A stretch of 61,418 bases of DNA from an uncultured Chryseobacterium sp. (GCA_913777465.1 CAJYRQ010000106.1:1-61418), one strand, 5' to 3'; counted from the first letter of the stretch, positions 15,695 to 25,565 are shown. Notes: generated by a model from the sequence alone, not told the origin. Made by a program: numbers and translations.

Positions 15695-18136
15695 ATGAAC
15701 AAATATTATCCGTTATTTTTACTGCTGTTTTCAACTTTCCTTTTTTCACAGTCAAAGATCATTATCAAAGATTCCGAAACCCATCTGCCGATCACCAATG
15801 CCACCGTAAGCTGCGACCATGCAATGCTGGGCAAAAGCAACAGCTTGGGAATCCTCTATTTCACTTCAGACTGTAAAAAAGTTGTTGTCACCGCACCCGA
15901 ATACAGGGAATCCAGCTACCTTACCGATAAAGTGATGGAAGTATTTCTGGTAAGAAGAGAGCCGAAAACAAAATCCATAGAGGGGGTGGTCTTATCCGAC
16001 AAAAGCGATCCGAGGGCACTTGAAATTTTACAGAAAGTAAACGATAATTACAAACAGAACTCGCCCCAGAGCCTGGAATCCTATGCTTACAAATCGTATG
16101 AAAAAATAGCCATGGATCTGGACCAGGACAGCATCGGGAGCTATAACAATTACATTAGAAAACGGATCGATTCACTGGAGAAACTTCCACAGAGGGCGAT
16201 GAAGCCAAAAGATAAAAAAGATTCGTTACAGTCTGTACAATTGGCACAGCTGGCCGGCCAGAGTAAAATGTTTCTTTGGGAAAGGGCTTCTGAAGTGATG
16301 TATTCGCAAAAATACGGGGAGAAGATCAATATCCTGGACAACCGCGTTTCCGGACTGAAGCAGCCTTTGTATGAGCTGATGGCCTTCCGGTCAAACCGCA
16401 ACAAGATTCCAAAAGAGGTACAGGAAGAAAACAGAAACCTGTACCGGTTTTTCCTTACCGATTCCCTTGAGATCGACGGCCGTGAAAATTATGTCATCCG
16501 TTTCAGGCAGGTGAACAACCGGGAAGCGAGGGACCGTAAAAAGTTCAACGGATACTTATATATCGATAAATCGACTTACGCCCTGAAAAAGATCGAGAGC
16601 GAAAGCAACGAAGCCAATGAAGGCACCATCACCAGCATCTGGATTCCCATAAATGAAAAATGGTTTTTACTCAAAGAAGATTATAAGCTGAAAGTAAACA
16701 GCAATGTCCTGGATATGAACATCAGCCTGAGAGGGGAAAAGCCGGAAAAGAAAAAAGACAAAGGCAGGAAATTCGGAACCTATGCTTATGCGACTGCCGA
16801 TTATTTCGACATTAAAACACCTATCGAAGAAATTCCCAAAGATTTTAAAGGCTATACCATTGCCGTAAAAAATTCGGACGGAAAACTAATGGACGAATAC
16901 CGTACGGAGAAACTTAACGAAAGGGAGCAGAATACCTATGTGAAAATCGACAGCCTGAGCAGCGTCTATAAGCTGGACCAGAAAGCTAAAGGGCTGGCCG
17001 GACTTTTAAAAGGAAGGCTGCGTCTGGGAATGGTGGATTTCGATCTGGCAAGAGTATTCGGTTACAACAAATATGAGCATGTACGTCTTGGATTAGGGGT
17101 TAAGCTTAATGAACGTTTCAACAAGTACATTTCACCGGACGCTTATTTTGCTTACGGGATTTATGATAAAAAATTCAAGTTCGGCGGTGGGGTAGATTTT
17201 AAAACCACCCTGGAAAAAAACTCATTCTTCAGGATTGAATATTTTAATGACGTAAACGCAGCCGGGCGGTTTTCCGAAAATCTCTGGAATTTCAGGATGC
17301 AGATTATGAACTCGGGAGTAGCTATCAACAATAATATCTTCTATGGTTATGAAGGCTTTAAAGTAAGCTATGAAAACGATATCACCAATGGGCTTACCCT
17401 GAATGTGGCCGCCAAAAGATCACAGGAAGAAGCCCTGTTCGATTACAGCTACCGGGATCTGGGGAAACGTTTCGACATCACTTCGGCAACCCTGACCCTG
17501 AAATATTCCCCGAATTCCAAGAATGTAATGACGCCTGAAGGAAAATATACTTACGAACAGAATTACCCCGAATTCTATTTTAATTATGAGCAGGGACTTA
17601 AAGCATGGGACGGCGATTTCAGTTTCAGCAGGTTTGATGTGCTGATCAGCCATAACCTTAAAACAAAATTAGGCGTTACCGGAATCCGCGCCTATGGAGG
17701 GCTGATGTTTGGCGATGCGCCGATCTGGGAAAACTTTACCATGAACGGACTGGCCAGCGGAAGGGGAAACTTCAACTTCAACCTGACTTCCTATCTTGGG
17801 TTTGCTACCATGGAAGGCGGTAAATACTACAATGATAAATTTGCCGGCGTTTACCTGACTCACAGGCTGCCATGGTATTTCAAAAGCTTCGGCAAAAATG
17901 TTTCCAGCTTTGATGTTATTTACCGAGGAATCACCGGTGATATGAAAAATCCTCAGGACCACCAATTTAAATTTGAAACCCTGAACCACCTCTACAATGA
18001 AGTCGGCCTGGAGTGGAACAATTTCCTTTCTTCCCAGTTCAACCTGGGGTTCTTCTACCGGGTGGGCCATTACAACACCGGAAACTTCAAAGACAACTTT
18101 GCCATCCAGTTTAAATTAAGGCTTTTAGGTTTTTAA
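15695..18136 (+). CDS. DUF5686 family outer-membrane protein with carboxypeptidase-like domain
   Basis: The frame is open from 15656, but the ATG at 15695 gives a clean signal peptide (MNKYYPLFLLLFSTFLFSQ) and is preferred. After it comes a carboxypeptidase-D-like regulatory domain (KIIIKDSETHLPITNATVSC). A helical segment follows (ALEILQKVNDNYKQNS, ESYAYKSYEKI), typical of DUF5686. The C-terminal half alternates aromatic residues as outer-membrane beta-strands and ends in AIQFKLRLLGF, with a terminal Phe. Biochemical function is unknown for the family. It lies just downstream of the AsmA-like gene. Confidence 0.8.
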   Translation: MNKYYPLFLLLFSTFLFSQSKIIIKDSETHLPITNATVSCDHAMLGKSNSLGILYFTSDCKKVVVTAPEYRESSYLTDKVMEVFLVRREPKTKSIEGVVLSDKSDPRALEILQKVNDNYKQNSPQSLESYAYKSYEKIAMDLDQDSIGSYNNYIRKRIDSLEKLPQRAMKPKDKKDSLQSVQLAQLAGQSKMFLWERASEVMYSQKYGEKINILDNRVSGLKQPLYELMAFRSNRNKIPKEVQEENRNLYRFFLTDSLEIDGRENYVIRFRQVNNREARDRKKFNGYLYIDKSTYALKKIESESNEANEGTITSIWIPINEKWFLLKEDYKLKVNSNVLDMNISLRGEKPEKKKDKGRKFGTYAYATADYFDIKTPIEEIPKDFKGYTIAVKNSDGKLMDEYRTEKLNEREQNTYVKIDSLSSVYKLDQKAKGLAGLLKGRLRLGMVDFDLARVFGYNKYEHVRLGLGVKLNERFNKYISPDAYFAYGIYDKKFKFGGGVDFKTTLEKNSFFRIEYFNDVNAAGRFSENLWNFRMQIMNSGVAINNNIFYGYEGFKVSYENDITNGLTLNVAAKRSQEEALFDYSYRDLGKRFDITSATLTLKYSPNSKNVMTPEGKYTYEQNYPEFYFNYEQGLKAWDGDFSFSRFDVLISHNLKTKLGVTGIRAYGGLMFGDAPIWENFTMNGLASGRGNFNFNLTSYLGFATMEGGKYYNDKFAGVYLTHRLPWYFKSFGKNVSSFDVIYRGITGDMKNPQDHQFKFETLNHLYNEVGLEWNNFLSSQFNLGFFYRVGHYNTGNFKDNFAIQFKLRLLGF

Positions 18137-18158
18137 AATTATAAACATAGACATAACG

Positions 18159-18188
18159 AAAGCAGTGGTTTTTAGACCGCTGCTTTTT
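18159..18188 (+). terminator. Rho-independent terminator
   Basis: AAAGCAGTGGT pairs with ACCGCTGCTTT over 11 positions with one wobble, followed by a T-run, 22 nt after the DUF5686 stop. Confidence 0.85.
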
Positions 18189-18230
18189 ATTTGATTTCCG
18201 GATAACATTCAATCGCTGGATTCAAACAAA

Positions 18231-18434
18231 GATCTGAGCTGATTGTCACAGATTCATTGAAAACACGGCTCACCATTCCCGCACGGAGTCTAAACATAGC
18301 ATCAGAGAAATTTCAAGAGAGATTTGTGTCTGTAATTCAGAGAAATTCAACCGGAGATCTGCGCTGATTTTTACAGATTGATTCAACACACCGCTTGTCA
18401 TTCCCGCAGGGGATCTAAACATAGTATTGGAGAG
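18231..18434. repeat. Two diverged copies of an about 80-bp intergenic repeat
   Basis: The stretches 18231-18309 and 18355-18434 align along their length. Shared blocks include AGATCTG, GCTGATT, ACAGATT, CATTCCCGCA and TCTAAACATAG. Together they fill most of the gap 18189-18562, in which no gene is seen. Confidence 0.65.
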
Positions 18435-18562
18435 GTAATAAAAGGTGTGCCCAATCTTAAAAATTAAAGTCCGGAGATTAGCTGCCAGTTTGAATAAACG
18501 TAATCACCTATGGTTTGAATTCTATTGTAATTACCATATTTAAAACCCATCATCCATTGAAC

Positions 18563-19810
18563 CTAAAATCTCAGCACCAGCAAAGCCGCGATCAATGCAG
18601 GAATCATCACTACGGTTCCGAGTTTCAGAAATGCCCATCCGCTCATATCGTAACCGTTTTTTCGCAGTTCCTTCAGCCATAGAATCGTGGCCAGTGAGCC
18701 CGTAATGGAAAGATTGGGGCCAAGATCGATCCCGACGAGGATCGCACTTCTTACTGCTTCGGGCAGGTGAATGGCGGAAACTGTTGAGCCGGCAATAAGT
18801 CCGGCCGGCAGATTATTGATGAGGTTGCTTCCGAAAGCCACCGCCAGGCCGGCCAGCCACGAGGTCGTTTCCGTTGCATGATGTGCTTCCTCCGAAAGTT
18901 TTTGAGACAGGGAATCAACAATTCCCGTCTGCTGAACGGCTTCTACCAAAACAAACAATCCGGCTACCAGCGGAATCACAGACCATGAAATATGTCGGGT
19001 AAATTCTACCGGATTTTTCCGTCCGGCTATTAAAACCAGAAGGGTCGTACTGACCCCTGCGATGGCGGTCGGTAGTCCAAGGTCCCAATTTAAGGCAGAT
19101 GCAGAAATTAAAACCATTGTGGTGGCAATAATCCCGGCGAATGCCATCTTTCCTCCGGGAAGAAGAGGCTCAACCTCAATATCGGAATCGATCCCCTCAC
19201 GCAGCAATTTTTTCTGGGTCAGGAAAAGCATGAGAAAAGTAATTCCCACCGAAAACAGCGACGGCAACAGGTAAGTGCTGAGCCATACGCTTAAGGAAGG
19301 CATTTCATTTCCATAAATCACCAGGTTGGCCGGATTGGAAATCGGGAGGATAAAAGATGCCGCATTGGCGATGAAAGCACAGATCAGAAGATAGGGAAGG
19401 GCATTTTTCACTTTCGCACGGCTTACCGCAACAGCAACTGCGGGAGTGAGAACAACGGCAGTGGCATCGTTAGACATGAAAGTGGTGACCGTAAGACCTA
19501 CCAGGTAAATCAGGACAAAAAGCCTGAAAGAAGATCCTTTGGAAAACAGTATCGCATAACCCGCTAGCCAGTCGAACAGGCCTTCCCGTCGTGCTGATTC
19601 CGCAAGGGTCATCATCCCGATTAAAAAAAGATAGACATCAAGCCCTTTTCCGATTCCCGTAAAGGCATCCCTCAAGGAAATCAGCCCGAAAACAAGCAGC
19701 AACAAAGCACCGGCACCGGCCCAGACCGCTTCCTGGATTTTAAATGGCCTGATGATCACGCCGGCAATGGTAAATAAAGCGATAAAATAAATGAAAGATT
19801 CACTGTTCAT
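18563..19810 (-). CDS. ArsB/SLC13-type ion transporter, probable arsenite efflux
   Basis: A 415-aa inner-membrane protein with about eleven hydrophobic segments. The conserved FMSNDATAVVLTPAV stretch at about 112-126 and ISNPANLVIYGN near 157 match the two half-repeats of the ArsB/NhaD ion-transporter superfamily. Length agrees with ArsB (about 430 aa). No arsR or arsC is next to it, so substrate specificity is inferred from the family only. The MFS gene upstream runs the same way but is separated by about 160 nt. Confidence 0.75.
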   Translation of the reverse strand: MNSESFIYFIALFTIAGVIIRPFKIQEAVWAGAGALLLLVFGLISLRDAFTGIGKGLDVYLFLIGMMTLAESARREGLFDWLAGYAILFSKGSSFRLFVLIYLVGLTVTTFMSNDATAVVLTPAVAVAVSRAKVKNALPYLLICAFIANAASFILPISNPANLVIYGNEMPSLSVWLSTYLLPSLFSVGITFLMLFLTQKKLLREGIDSDIEVEPLLPGGKMAFAGIIATTMVLISASALNWDLGLPTAIAGVSTTLLVLIAGRKNPVEFTRHISWSVIPLVAGLFVLVEAVQQTGIVDSLSQKLSEEAHHATETTSWLAGLAVAFGSNLINNLPAGLIAGSTVSAIHLPEAVRSAILVGIDLGPNLSITGSLATILWLKELRKNGYDMSGWAFLKLGTVVMIPALIAALLVLRF

Positions 19811-19967
19811 GATAGCGGGATAAATAATCTTTATCGGATAATAATTAAATAATAAAAACGGATCTTAGAATTAAATTTATTTAAAATATAAATTCAAAGT
19901 AATCTGTTGGACTATACGGGATTGTGCGATTTTAAGATAAGATCAAAATTAACGACTAAAATTAAAT

Positions 19968-21215
19968 TTAATTCTGAACAGGCTTCGCGCAGGCTACGGA
20001 AGGCGAACATTCTTTTTTCATGGTTTTGGCATTGATGATCCACAGGGCGATAGAAATAATGGCAATACTTCCCAAAATAAGAAATGCCGGACTGTATCCC
20101 ATCTGCTGGGCGATCCATCCGCCGATAGCCGGACTTAAAGCAGCACCGACACCCTGAACCGTCATTACCGCACCCTGCCCGATATTGATCCGTCCGGTTC
20201 CGTTCAGGATATGGGCAACCAGTCCCGGTACGGCCACACTCTGCAATCCGGCCCCGATGCCGTCCAGGATCTGAACGGGATATAAACCGACCTCACTGAT
20301 CATCTGGGAAGCGATAAAACCTCTCAGCGGAAGGGAAATGAAAGAAATCAGCATAATCATCCAGTATCCCTTTTTTTCGGCGATTTTCATCCCTAGAATG
20401 GAAGCCGCGATCATTACCACCTGCGCAATGATTACCGTTAATGCTACAAACATATAGGCATTTTCCTGCATTTTGGATGCTGCCGCCATTCCGTACAGGG
20501 GAAGTAAGGCACCGTTTCCCAGATGGAAGCAGGCCAGTGCAGCGGCGAGGATCAGCAGCGGTTTACATTTCAACAGGACATGAAGCCCGCTGGCTTTTTC
20601 ATCCTGTTCCGCATCGGCTTTCATTCCACGCGCCGCTTTATTGTCTATGCTGTCGGCCGGGATCAGCAGGACGCTGATGATCGTTAAAATTCCGAAAAGG
20701 GCTGCCAGCAGAACAACGGCAGTCATTCCCCATTTTAGCCCGAGATAGCCGGATAAGGCTGCGCCGACCACATTTCCGGCATGATTAAAAGCCTGGTTGA
20801 GACCGTTCTGCCGGTTGAAACCTTTTTGCTTCACAATACCTAGTGTAATTCCCACAACGGCAGGCCCGATGGCTGCTCCCGCAATGGCTGTGGCCACCTG
20901 CGAAAGACTGACGACCCAGAAGTTCTGGGAGACCAGAATCAGCGCGGAGGCGATCACCGTAAAGATTCCGGGAATGATGACAAATCTCCGTTTGCGGCTC
21001 GTGGAATCGATCACGGCACCGGCGGGCGTCGTCATCAGCATTCCGGCAACGCCGCCCAGGGACATTACCGTACCGATGGGGCCGCTCTGCCAACCTTTGG
21101 ACAACAGGAAGATCCCTAAAAAAGGACCAATACCGGCCTGCATATCGGCCATAAAGAAATTAAGTGCCTTCAGAGCCCCCAGTGTACGGGTCCCGGCAGA
21201 AGCCATTTTTTTCAT
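19968..21215 (-). CDS. Major facilitator superfamily transporter
   Basis: About twelve hydrophobic segments in 415 aa. Starting at the ATG at 21215 puts MKKMASAGTRTLGALKALNF just before the first helix. The frame is open up to 21344, but those extra 43 residues are polar and atypical. The loop between helices 2 and 3 reads PAGAVIDSTSRKRR, an MFS motif A variant. A central loop rich in charged residues separates the halves. The substrate cannot be told; the general look is that of a drug or metabolite exporter. Confidence 0.7.
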   Translation of the reverse strand: MKKMASAGTRTLGALKALNFFMADMQAGIGPFLGIFLLSKGWQSGPIGTVMSLGGVAGMLMTTPAGAVIDSTSRKRRFVIIPGIFTVIASALILVSQNFWVVSLSQVATAIAGAAIGPAVVGITLGIVKQKGFNRQNGLNQAFNHAGNVVGAALSGYLGLKWGMTAVVLLAALFGILTIISVLLIPADSIDNKAARGMKADAEQDEKASGLHVLLKCKPLLILAAALACFHLGNGALLPLYGMAAASKMQENAYMFVALTVIIAQVVMIAASILGMKIAEKKGYWMIMLISFISLPLRGFIASQMISEVGLYPVQILDGIGAGLQSVAVPGLVAHILNGTGRINIGQGAVMTVQGVGAALSPAIGGWIAQQMGYSPAFLILGSIAIISIALWIINAKTMKKECSPSVACAKPVQN

Positions 21216-21899
21216 AGATATTTCAGTATTAATTGGTTTGGTGTCATAGAAAAACCATTCAGAAATACGCTGATTTGCTGATTTCTGGTTTTCCCATTTA
21301 ATCTTGTGTGTATGTGCTAATTTTTTAACCCTGCCAAAAAGCATTCCAATATGATCGTGGTCATATGAATAATTTGTTTAATGTAGAGATAATCGCATCT
21401 GATTCTCTAATACTATGTCTGGATTCCTAAATATTATGCCTAGATTGCTATATGCTAAAACAGGTTTTGTTTCAGATTTGTTTTTACACAATCATTTAGA
21501 GGATCAAAGATTGCGATAATTGAAAAAAAAACTAATCCGGACCCTTACCTTTCCAAATTTCCAATTCAAATACCGAATATAAAAATCTTCTATTTCATCA
21601 TTTAAAAACTGAATTTGAAATTTTATTGGATTATCAGATTTGTGATTTTGATCATATTTTGAAGTTTTAGAATTATCTTTTTCCATGTTCTGCTTTCTGA
21701 TATCTCATTATGATATAGTTACAGTTAAAATTTTCAGATCTTTTTCAATAACAGACTGGATTTTTATTATCAAAGGCCATATTTATAAAATATATGGGCA
21801 TAATATTTGGTCTGGTAGATAACGGTAGTCGATAACCTTTTGAACGATGGGTTTTAATGGATATTTCGACCGTTAAATGTGCAAGTAATTTTATACTTT
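21216..21899. other. Intergenic, one doubtful small ORF
   Basis: AT-rich gap between divergent genes. A minus-strand 60-codon frame (21504-21686, opening MEKDNSKTSKYDQNHKSDN) is charged and could be a small protein, but has no recognisable family. Nothing else stands out. Confidence 0.35.
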
Positions 21900-23417
21900 A
21901 TGGATAACAATAATCTCGAACTTTATTTAAAAGCACTGGATTCTGCAAATTCAGGAATTATCATTACAGACAACAGCCTGCCTGATAATCCTATTATTTA
22001 CTGTAACAAGGCCTTTGAAAAAATTACAGGGTACAGCCATAAAGAAATTATCGGCCACAACTGCCGTTTTCTGCAGATGAAAGACCGCAACCAGCCTGAA
22101 CGTATGATCTTAAAAGAACATATTGAAGAAGGCGAGGAGTGCCGGGTCGAGATCAGGAATTACAAAAAAAACGGGGATCTGTTCTGGAACGAGCTCTATA
22201 TTTCCCCGGTAAAAGATGCCAACGGGAACATTACCCACTTTATTGGCGTTCAGAATGATGTTACCGACCGTAAAAAGGCCGAACAGGATTTACGTGAAGA
22301 AAAAGCCAGCGTTGAAAAGAAAGTAAGCGAACGGACCCAGGAACTTCAGGAAAATGAAGCTTTTCTTTCCAGCATTATCCAGACGGTAAGGGAAAGCCTG
22401 CTGGTTCTGGATCCCGAATTCAGGGTAATCAGTGTCAATTCCTACTTCCTGAAAACGTTTAAGGTAACCGAAGAGGAAACCATCGGCAAAGTCTTATACG
22501 AACTCGGAAACCACCAGTGGGACATCGAATCCTTACGCGAGCTGCTGATTAAAATTCTGCCGACCAATAATCCGGTTATCGATTTTGAGGTAGATCATGA
22601 TTTCCCCTATATAGGAAGAAAACTGATGCTGCTGAATGCTTACCGGATTGAGTTTGACGGACAGTATAAAGACCGGATCCTTCTGGCAATTGAAGATATT
22701 ACCGATAAAAGGGATATCGACCGCCGTAAGGACGATTTCCTTTCTATTGCCAGCCATGAGCTGAAAACACCCTTAACGACGATAAAAACTTTGGTTCAGT
22801 TGCTTGAGCGGATGATGGAAAAAGGAATTGATGACAAGTTCAGATCCACGCTGCATAAAGTCTCCGTGAATATTGAAAGGCTGAACAACCTGATAACCGA
22901 ATTGCTGGATACTTCCAAGATCCATTCCGGAAATATTGAGATCAACAGGAAGCCTTTTGATATCAATGCTTTAATTCATGAGACGGTAGACAACAGCCTG
23001 TATAATATTTCTTCCTCCCATCGTATTGAGATCAAGGGCAGTACCAATGCCATTGTAGAAGGGGACGAAATAAAGATATCGCAGGTACTGAATAATATTG
23101 TCTCCAATGCCGTTAAATATTCTCCGGGATCAGACAAGATAGAGATCATTCTCGGCAACGTAGGAAATTTTGTAAAAGTTTCTGTAAAAGATTTTGGCGT
23201 GGGAATTGATTATGATGACAAATCTAAAATCTTTGAAAGATTTTTTAGGGTAAAAGACGTACAGCAGAAATTTTCCGGGCTGGGCATCGGCTTATATGTA
23301 AGCCAGGAAATCATTAAGATGCATGGCGGTACCATCTGGGTAGAAAGTGAACTTGGAAGCGGATCTGTTTTCAGCTTTACATTACCGATTTTAAAAATGA
23401 AGAAAAGTGAAAAATAA
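21900..23417 (+). CDS. LOV-domain blue-light sensor histidine kinase
   Basis: The ATG at 21900 is preferred over the in-frame GTG at 21879. Residues 54-59 are NCRFLQ, the flavin-adduct motif of LOV photoreceptors with the reactive Cys55. The other FMN contacts follow: NYKKNG, FWNEL and the terminal GVQNDVT glutamine. A linker coiled coil, a second PAS domain (about 155-270), HisKA with SIASHELKTPL, and HATPase motifs (NIVSNAVKYSP, DFGVGID, GLGIGLYVSQEI) complete a standard kinase. Blue light should form the Cys-FMN adduct and change kinase activity. Two receiver genes follow directly, the first overlapping its 3' end, so this is a light-responsive two-component set. Confidence 0.92.
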   Translation: MDNNNLELYLKALDSANSGIIITDNSLPDNPIIYCNKAFEKITGYSHKEIIGHNCRFLQMKDRNQPERMILKEHIEEGEECRVEIRNYKKNGDLFWNELYISPVKDANGNITHFIGVQNDVTDRKKAEQDLREEKASVEKKVSERTQELQENEAFLSSIIQTVRESLLVLDPEFRVISVNSYFLKTFKVTEEETIGKVLYELGNHQWDIESLRELLIKILPTNNPVIDFEVDHDFPYIGRKLMLLNAYRIEFDGQYKDRILLAIEDITDKRDIDRRKDDFLSIASHELKTPLTTIKTLVQLLERMMEKGIDDKFRSTLHKVSVNIERLNNLITELLDTSKIHSGNIEINRKPFDINALIHETVDNSLYNISSSHRIEIKGSTNAIVEGDEIKISQVLNNIVSNAVKYSPGSDKIEIILGNVGNFVKVSVKDFGVGIDYDDKSKIFERFFRVKDVQQKFSGLGIGLYVSQEIIKMHGGTIWVESELGSGSVFSFTLPILKMKKSEK

Positions 23418-23769
23418 AACAATATTAGTGTGCGACGATGAAGAGGGAATACTCGATGTGGTCGAAATGATGCTGGATGCAGAAGGTTTTACGGTATATA
23501 CCGAACTTGAAAGCGCCCATGTGCTCAACCGTATCAGAGAGCATGCTCCCGATTTGCTGATCGTTGACCTTTGGATGCCGGTAATGTCCGGAGATGAGGT
23601 GATCCGGAAGATCAGGGGGGACCATGAAATAAAATCATTGCCGATTATGGTGATGTCGGCCAGCCGCGACGGCGAAGGGATCGCTTTTGATGCCGGAGCC
23701 GACCGGTTTATCTCAAAACCTTTTGATATCAATGCATTTGTATCCAAGGTTGAAGAACTGATCGGCTAA
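23407..23769 (+). CDS. Single-domain response regulator
   Basis: A 120-aa CheY-like receiver with no output domain. It has the acidic pair DDEE near 10-13, the phosphoacceptor D in LLIVDLWMP near 55, the Ser in VMSAS and the Lys in ISKPF. It begins at GTG 23407 inside the kinase gene, an 11-nt overlap that implies translational coupling. It is the likely partner of the LOV kinase. Confidence 0.85.
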   Translation: MKNKTILVCDDEEGILDVVEMMLDAEGFTVYTELESAHVLNRIREHAPDLLIVDLWMPVMSGDEVIRKIRGDHEIKSLPIMVMSASRDGEGIAFDAGADRFISKPFDINAFVSKVEELIG

Positions 23770-23827
23770 ATTAGAGCCGATTTTTGATATTGTATATTGT
23801 GAAATCCTATTGTTATTGTTTATCAGC

Positions 23828-24208
23828 ATGTTGATACGGAAAGAGAGAAAAAGAAGGATTCTGGTTTTTGATGATGATGTAATGACCCTTGACGTCATTT
23901 CTTTAATTTTCAGCGAAAAGGGATATGAGGTTTCAGTATCTGAAACCACTTTTAATATTCTGGGAATAGTAGACGAGTTCAAGCCGGATCTGATTATTAT
24001 GGATAACTGGATTCCGGACCGTGGTGGAGTAGAGGCCACCCTCCTGCTGAAAAACAATATCAAATATTCGGAAATCCCGGTACTGTTTATCAGTGCCAAT
24101 CTCGATATTGAAAAGCTGGCCTCTTATTCTTATGCCAATGACTATATTAAAAAGCCTTTCGATCTCGATCATTTTGAACAGAAAGTAAGTATATTGCTGA
24201 AAATTTAA
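23828..24208 (+). CDS. Second single-domain response regulator
   Basis: The frame is open from 23810; the ATG at 23828 starts MLIRKERKRRILVFDDD, a basic lead into the receiver fold. The acidic cluster FDDD, phosphoacceptor in LIIMDNWIP, Ser in FISA and Lys in IKKPFD are all present. There is no output domain. It lies 58 nt behind the first receiver on the same strand, so the LOV kinase may feed two receivers. It is diverged from its neighbour, so it is not a recent duplicate. Confidence 0.8.
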   Translation: MLIRKERKRRILVFDDDVMTLDVISLIFSEKGYEVSVSETTFNILGIVDEFKPDLIIMDNWIPDRGGVEATLLLKNNIKYSEIPVLFISANLDIEKLASYSYANDYIKKPFDLDHFEQKVSILLKI

Positions 24209-24231
24209 ATACAGTAAATCTTAATTACAGC

Positions 24232-24717
24232 TTAACCATACTGTTTTTTCCACTCCTTTTTCATTTTTTTGTAGTCAGGAAGTTCTTCCGCTTCTTTCCA
24301 TTTTTTATAAAAGACATCGGCAGATTTTGCTTTTTCAGGATCTCCGGTTCCGCGTTCCAGCAGTTCGTAATTATTCGACGCATCATATTTTTTTCCGCCC
24401 TTGTAGTTAAAATATCTTCTGGCCCTGGTAAATCCCATCTGCAGGTATTTTCTGGACATATCTGCTCCTACAAAATCCTTTTCTTTCAGGTAATTAAGAA
24501 ACAGTTCAAATATCTTTTCCGAACTTTCCAAAGCGATCTCTTCATTTTTAAAGCGCCAGTATTGTCCGATCTCACTTTTATACGGCTCGCAGATCAGCAC
24601 CCCCTGTTCGCCTTTTCCTACCCTGTACAGTTCAGGATGGCTGCGGTAATTGATATCCGGTTTCCATTCGTATTTTTCCACGTTAAAGTTTAAATAGCTG
24701 GGCGTATCTTTTTTCAT
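24232..24717 (-). CDS. DUF4385 family protein
   Basis: A 161-aa soluble protein. FNVEKYEWKPDINYRSHPELYRVGKGEQGV near the N-terminus (given here only as a guide to the region, residues 11-40) and the later YFNYKGGKKYD (about 102-112) agree with what I know of the DUF4385 family, whose function is unknown. It is rich in aromatic and charged residues, with no signal peptide. Its leader contains a hexanucleotide tandem repeat starting six bases upstream of the ATG, which could make expression variable. It converges with the receiver gene, with only 23 nt between the stops. Confidence 0.7.
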   Translation of the reverse strand: MKKDTPSYLNFNVEKYEWKPDINYRSHPELYRVGKGEQGVLICEPYKSEIGQYWRFKNEEIALESSEKIFELFLNYLKEKDFVGADMSRKYLQMGFTRARRYFNYKGGKKYDASNNYELLERGTGDPEKAKSADVFYKKWKEAEELPDYKKMKKEWKKQYG

Positions 24718-24723
24718 AAGAAG

Positions 24724-24782
24724 AAGGTTAAGGTTAAGGTTAAGGTTAAGGTTAAGGTTAAGGTTAAGGTTAAGGTTAAGGT
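24724..24782. repeat. Hexanucleotide microsatellite, about 9.8 copies of AAGGTT
   Basis: An unbroken period-6 array; on the coding strand of the DUF4385 gene it reads (TTAACC)n and ends about six bases before the start codon. Simple repeats in this position can change length by slippage and alter promoter spacing or leader length. Confidence 0.95.
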
Positions 24783-24819
24783 GGCCGCAAAAAAACTGAT
24801 AATGCTTTTTTTGCGCTGT

Positions 24820-25032
24820 AATTAACGTGAGTTCGATGATATTTAATTTATTTCCAGTAATTTAAAATAGAAATAATCAGGAATTCTATATTAAATTTTT
24901 CCTTCAACGTATAAACAAAATCATTTGATATCTGAGACTGTTATTGATAGGTTGACAGAAGAAACTTCCAGCATCCGGCTTCCCTTCTTCCAAGCTTTTA
25001 ATCCCTGTTTTTACTTTGAGTTCACGTTAATT
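24820..25032. repeat. MITE-like element with terminal inverted repeats
   Basis: AATTAACGTGA (24820-24830) and its exact reverse complement TCACGTTAATT (25022-25032) bound a 213-bp AT-rich non-coding segment. Its interior block around 24953-25000 recurs in inverse orientation near 29672-29720, so it belongs to a dispersed family. No gene is seen in the gap 24783-25202. Confidence 0.6.
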
Positions 25033-25202
25033 AAAATTTAAAGTCCCTATATCAGTTGTCGAATCTGATTACAGATCTTTACTATAATTTTCAAAAATAG
25101 AGCCAAGTTTTAGGTAAGAAGAAAGAGACTTATCATAAAAATGCAGCATACGTAAGAAGGTGGCATAATAATTTCAGGGCTTAGAATACATAAAAAAACA
25201 CG

Positions 25203-25463
25203 ATGAGTGAAAAATTTATTAAAATTTTAGGATGGGTAGCAACGGTAACGGCAATGGCCATGTACTTCTCATACATTCCACAGATTTCCGGAAACTTAAA
25301 CGGCCATAAAGGAGACTGGCTCCAGCCTTTGGTGGCAGCTATCAACTGCAGCCTGTGGGTAACTTATGGATTCATCCAGAAACCGAAGAAGGACTGGCCG
25401 ATTGTCGTTGCCAATTCCCCGGGTGTTTTCTTCGGACTTTTTGCCTTTATTACGGCATTGTAA
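25203..25463 (+). CDS. SemiSWEET sugar transporter
   Basis: An 86-aa, three-helix membrane protein of the SemiSWEET/PQ-loop family, which dimerises to move sugars down their gradient. The PQ motif is visible in YFSYIPQISGN near residue 24, and INCSLWVTYG in the middle helix and VANSPGVFFG in the last helix fit the family. Length is exactly usual. It stands alone; no sugar catabolic gene is adjacent. Confidence 0.9.
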   Translation: MSEKFIKILGWVATVTAMAMYFSYIPQISGNLNGHKGDWLQPLVAAINCSLWVTYGFIQKPKKDWPIVVANSPGVFFGLFAFITAL

Positions 25464-25512
25464 AGCTAATTAATTGTCTGCGCATTTATAGAAACCAACG
25501 ACCGAGTAAAGT

Positions 25513-25535
25513 AAAAAGCAGGCGTTAAGCCTGCT
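25513..25535 (-). terminator. Terminator of the DUF892 gene
   Basis: AGCAGGC and GCCTGCT form a 7-bp stem with a five-base loop. Read on the minus strand a U-run follows, just downstream of the DUF892 stop. Confidence 0.8.
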
Positions 25536-25565
25536 CTGCATATAATGATTTGATCGATAAGATAA

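Noticed and set aside
24724-24782. Telomere-like or CRISPR-like array
   Set aside because: The period is six bases without spacers and near a gene start; a simple microsatellite explains it.
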